Shown here: in pieces, positions 62,001 to 64,000 of the stretch | How positions within the stretch are numbered: the first letter of the stretch is position 1 | Layout of the letters: each line of letters starts with the position of its first letter | NCBI RefSeq assembly: GCF_000710615.1 | Contig: NZ_JDTH01000005.1 | Location: 1 to 64,000 of the forward strand | DNA length: 64,000 bases | Direction of reading: 5' to 3' | DNA from: Haladaptatus cibarius D43 | Lineage (GTDB): Archaea > Halobacteriota > Halobacteria > Halobacteriales > Haladaptataceae | Position numbers and translations under genes: made by a program | The notes under the pieces: model-generated | Told to the model about the DNA's origin: nothing | What the model saw: the letters and a program-made list of their open reading frames with translations, nothing else | Databases searched by the model: none

Positions 62001-62041
62001 GGAGTGACCGCAAGCAAAAAATCGGTGGGCAAACCGCCCGC

Positions 62042-62278
62042 CTACGTTCGCTCTAACTTATCGAGTCGATACGTAGCGAGATGATAGCGCGTGACGAGCA
62101 CCGCGAACGCGACCATGACGACCGCGAACAGCGCGTGAAACGAAACCGTCGTTCCGTGGGCGAAGCCGTTCCACAACTGGGCGAATCCGATTGCCACTGG
62201 CCCGAAGCTGAACAAGCCGGTCTGAACGGGTAATTCGCGACACAGTTCGCGGAAGGAAACGGTTGCTTTGTCGGTCAT
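62042..62278 (-). CDS. small membrane protein
   Basis: The 78-residue protein begins MTDKATVSFRELCRELPVQT and has two hydrophobic segments (TGLFSFGPVAIGFAQLWNGF and VSFHALFAVVMVAFAVLVTR), followed by a charged tail LATYRLDKLERT. No family was recognised. Confidence 0.7.
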   Translation of the reverse strand: MTDKATVSFRELCRELPVQTGLFSFGPVAIGFAQLWNGFAHGTTVSFHALFAVVMVAFAVLVTRYHLATYRLDKLERT

Positions 62279-62337
62279 CAATCGGTTCTTGACGCCATTC
62301 ACGGGCGCGTCATCAATACCGTTTCGAAACGTTCCGA

Positions 62338-62664
62338 CTACTCGTCGGCGTCGTGAGTTTCCGACGCGTAGATATGAATCTCGCCGTCCCCGTGAACGAC
62401 GACCTCACACCCTTTCGCGGTAAAGACGACCTTTCCGTCTTCCCGATTTCCTCCGCTGTGTTTCTGGCTGAACAGTGCGTCGAGTGCGTCTGGGTCCACG
62501 CTGTCGTAGAGCCACGTTCGTCGGTCGTCGTCCGCTCCAACGATCTCTTCGATACCGCGAATCACTCTCGTACTCACTCTGTCGGTATCGCTGGTAATTC
62601 GGTAGGCGATACGTTCGTCGGTATCCAATTTTTTCGCCCTCTCTGTCAGTGTCTCTCCTTTCAT
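62338..62664 (-). CDS. HalOD1 output-domain protein
   Basis: The 108-residue protein has the HalOD1 pattern: STRVIRGIEEIVGADDDRRT, LYDSVDPDALDALFSQK and KVVFTAKGCEVVVHGDGEIH. HalOD1 is a halobacterial output domain often attached to sensory modules; here it stands alone. The role is unknown. Confidence 0.88.
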   Translation of the reverse strand: MKGETLTERAKKLDTDERIAYRITSDTDRVSTRVIRGIEEIVGADDDRRTWLYDSVDPDALDALFSQKHSGGNREDGKVVFTAKGCEVVVHGDGEIHIYASETHDADE

Positions 62665-62816
62665 TGTCTCGCCACGACTCAGTTAATAGCAAGTCAGACT
62701 GGTTTCAAGGATAAAAGAATCTCGATTGACGATGAAACAATTTGCCGCTTCTCCTCTTTTCTCGTATCGAAATCCCGCACGGTTCGGATTTCCAATTCCG
62801 GATTTCCACATTCGAC
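62665..62816. other. short intergenic region, nothing recognised
   Basis: 152 bases between the HalOD1 start and the propeller gene's stop; no gene, and no repeat beyond isolated T runs. Confidence 0.5.
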
Positions 62817-64000
62817 CTACTCACGTCGTCGCCAGAGCAGGATGGACAGAGCAACCGCAACGATTGCGACAATACCGGTGAATCCGGGAAGACTCGTTCC
62901 GATTTGCTCGCCCCCCGATTGTGCGGTCGATGCGGAATCGTTCGCTTCGGCGGTTTCACTCGCTTTCGAACCGTCGGCGTCGTCACCGTCCGTCGTTCCA
63001 CTCGATTCTGATACCTGTCCGTCGGAACCGAGACGGAGCACCCAGCCATCCATTCCCTTGGCCCCGAATCCGCCCGTCTGTCCCGCCAAGAGATAGCCGC
63101 CACCGTGTGCGTTCACCGCGGGAAACGGCTTGTCCCACTGCGCGCTTCCGTAGGCGCTCTCCCACTGGACAGTGCCATCACTGCCGGTTTTCACCACGTA
63201 TCCGTCCGCGCTCCCGATTCCGCCGGTCAACGTCCCGCCGGTGAAGAGATAGCTGCCGTCGTCCGTTTGCATCGCTGAATCGAGCCAATCCACGTCGTTT
63301 CCGCCGTATCGGTTTTCCCACACGAGTTCACCGTTCGCGTCGTATTTCAGCACCCACCCGTCCCGCGAATCACCGCTTTCGGATTCACCGGAGAGAACGA
63401 TTCCTTCGTCGCCACCCGTCGCGGCCCAAATCGCTTCCCTGTCCGAACCGCCTGCCGTCTTTTGCCAGCGTCGTTCGCCGTCGTTTCCGACCCGCATCGC
63501 CCACGCATCTTGACTACCGCCTTCGACTTCGCCCGCGACGAAATAGCCGTTCGACGCCGGAACGATTCCCTTGAACTGGCCCGATGAATAGTCGCTCGGC
63601 GCGGCGTAGGTTTCCTCCCACGCCCTCTCGCCCGAGCCATCGAGTTTCAACAGCCATCCTTTCGTTCCCCCGTCACTCGTCCATCCTGCGAGCACGTAGC
63701 CGTTTCCGTCCCGTTCGAGTCCGTAAAACGCGCCCGTTCCGGGCGTTCGCTCGTTCTGCGTTTCGCCGTTCGTGCCCAGTTCGACGACCCACCCCGTCGC
63801 AGTTCCGCCGCTGTCGGTTCGTCCGGCGACCATCGCACTGCCGTCGTCGTTCGTCACGACGGAGTAGAAGCGGTCGGTTCCCGGCCCGGAGAGCGTTCGT
63901 TCCCATTCCTGTTCGCCCTCGCCGTCGATTTTCACGACCCAGCCGTCGATGCCGGTTCCGGAGTTTTCGATTTCTCCAACGAGGATGTACCCGCCGTCCT
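62817..64000 (-). CDS. surface beta-propeller protein with PGF-CTERM-like tail, 5' end outside the window
   Basis: At least 394 residues are visible. Repeats of about 45-50 residues of the type GDGWVLKYDANGELVWENRYGG (for example GWLLKLDGSGERAWEETYA and GYVVKTGSDGTVQWESAYG) indicate a PQQ-like or outer-membrane-type propeller. A Ser/Asp/Thr-rich stalk follows. The protein ends in LPGFTGIVAIVAVALSILLW and RRRE, the Pro-Gly-Phe, membrane helix and Arg pattern of archaeosortase A targets that are cut and lipid-anchored to the surface. The frame is open through position 64000, so the start and signal peptide lie outside. Confidence 0.85.
   Translation of the reverse strand, partial: DGGYILVGEIENSGTGIDGWVVKIDGEGEQEWERTLSGPGTDRFYSVVTNDDGSAMVAGRTDSGGTATGWVVELGTNGETQNERTPGTGAFYGLERDGNGYVLAGWTSDGGTKGWLLKLDGSGERAWEETYAAPSDYSSGQFKGIVPASNGYFVAGEVEGGSQDAWAMRVGNDGERRWQKTAGGSDREAIWAATGGDEGIVLSGESESGDSRDGWVLKYDANGELVWENRYGGNDVDWLDSAMQTDDGSYLFTGGTLTGGIGSADGYVVKTGSDGTVQWESAYGSAQWDKPFPAVNAHGGGYLLAGQTGGFGAKGMDGWVLRLGSDGQVSESSGTTDGDDADGSKASETAEANDSASTAQSGGEQIGTSLPGFTGIVAIVAVALSILLWRRRE

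Overview
The window is a chromosomal segment of a halophilic archaeon (class Halobacteria). Three things show this: the first 234 bases are the 5' end of a haloarchaeal 16S rRNA gene on the minus strand, the proteins are strongly acidic, and the promoters are archaeal (TATA boxes about 25-30 bases before the start codon, often leaderless). Family content (HxlR, DICT, HalOD1, DUF7344, DUF7521, SPW-repeat, TAT lipoproteins, a PGF-CTERM-like tail) agrees. The genus cannot be fixed from the sequence alone.

Layout. 1-900: 16S start, leader and at least four tandem rRNA promoters, several embedded in inverted repeats. 1.3-2.35 kb: HxlR regulator and a decayed DICT-domain gene. 2.5-5.9 kb: hemH-hemG operon convergent with hemE, the late heme steps of bacterial type. 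6.0-7.0 kb: copper chaperone and a divergent Lrp-type regulator with a metal-binding TRASH tail; the matching copper ATPase copA is at 16.1 kb. 7.1-9.6 kb: Rieske protein and a methyltransferase. 9.8-14.0 kb: nrdR-nrdA-nrdB ribonucleotide reductase operon behind three consecutive palindromes; the small subunit has the class Ic (Chlamydia-like) Glu/Phe signature. 14-34 kb: housekeeping and accessory genes, including a lipoprotein gene broken by an in-frame TAG, a solitary type IIG-like methyltransferase, an SLC13 permease, a glutamate-cysteine ligase, an unlinked EF-1alpha and many small membrane or zinc-ribbon proteins.

34.1-44.1 kb is a malto-oligosaccharide uptake and degradation cluster: two permeases, a TAT lipoprotein binding protein, a divergent ATPase, a GH15-like glucoamylase, a GH13 enzyme and a TrmB regulator. 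A shared palindrome, (G)TGAA-N7/9-TTCAC, lies in all the core promoters of the cluster and is a candidate TrmB operator.

48.7-58.2 kb looks like a secondary replication origin or an integrated replicon. A Cdc6/Orc1 gene is flanked by nine ORB-like repeats, with an AT-rich stretch between G-rich and C-rich tracts. A few kb further are a ParA-type ATPase with a small acidic partner and parS-like inverted repeats, and a deletion scar that joins a TAT-lipoprotein start to a formate dehydrogenase tail. The last part (58.2-64 kb) holds an ornithine cyclodeaminase-like enzyme, an S9 peptidase, an SPW membrane protein, a HalOD1 protein and a surface beta-propeller that runs off the window end.
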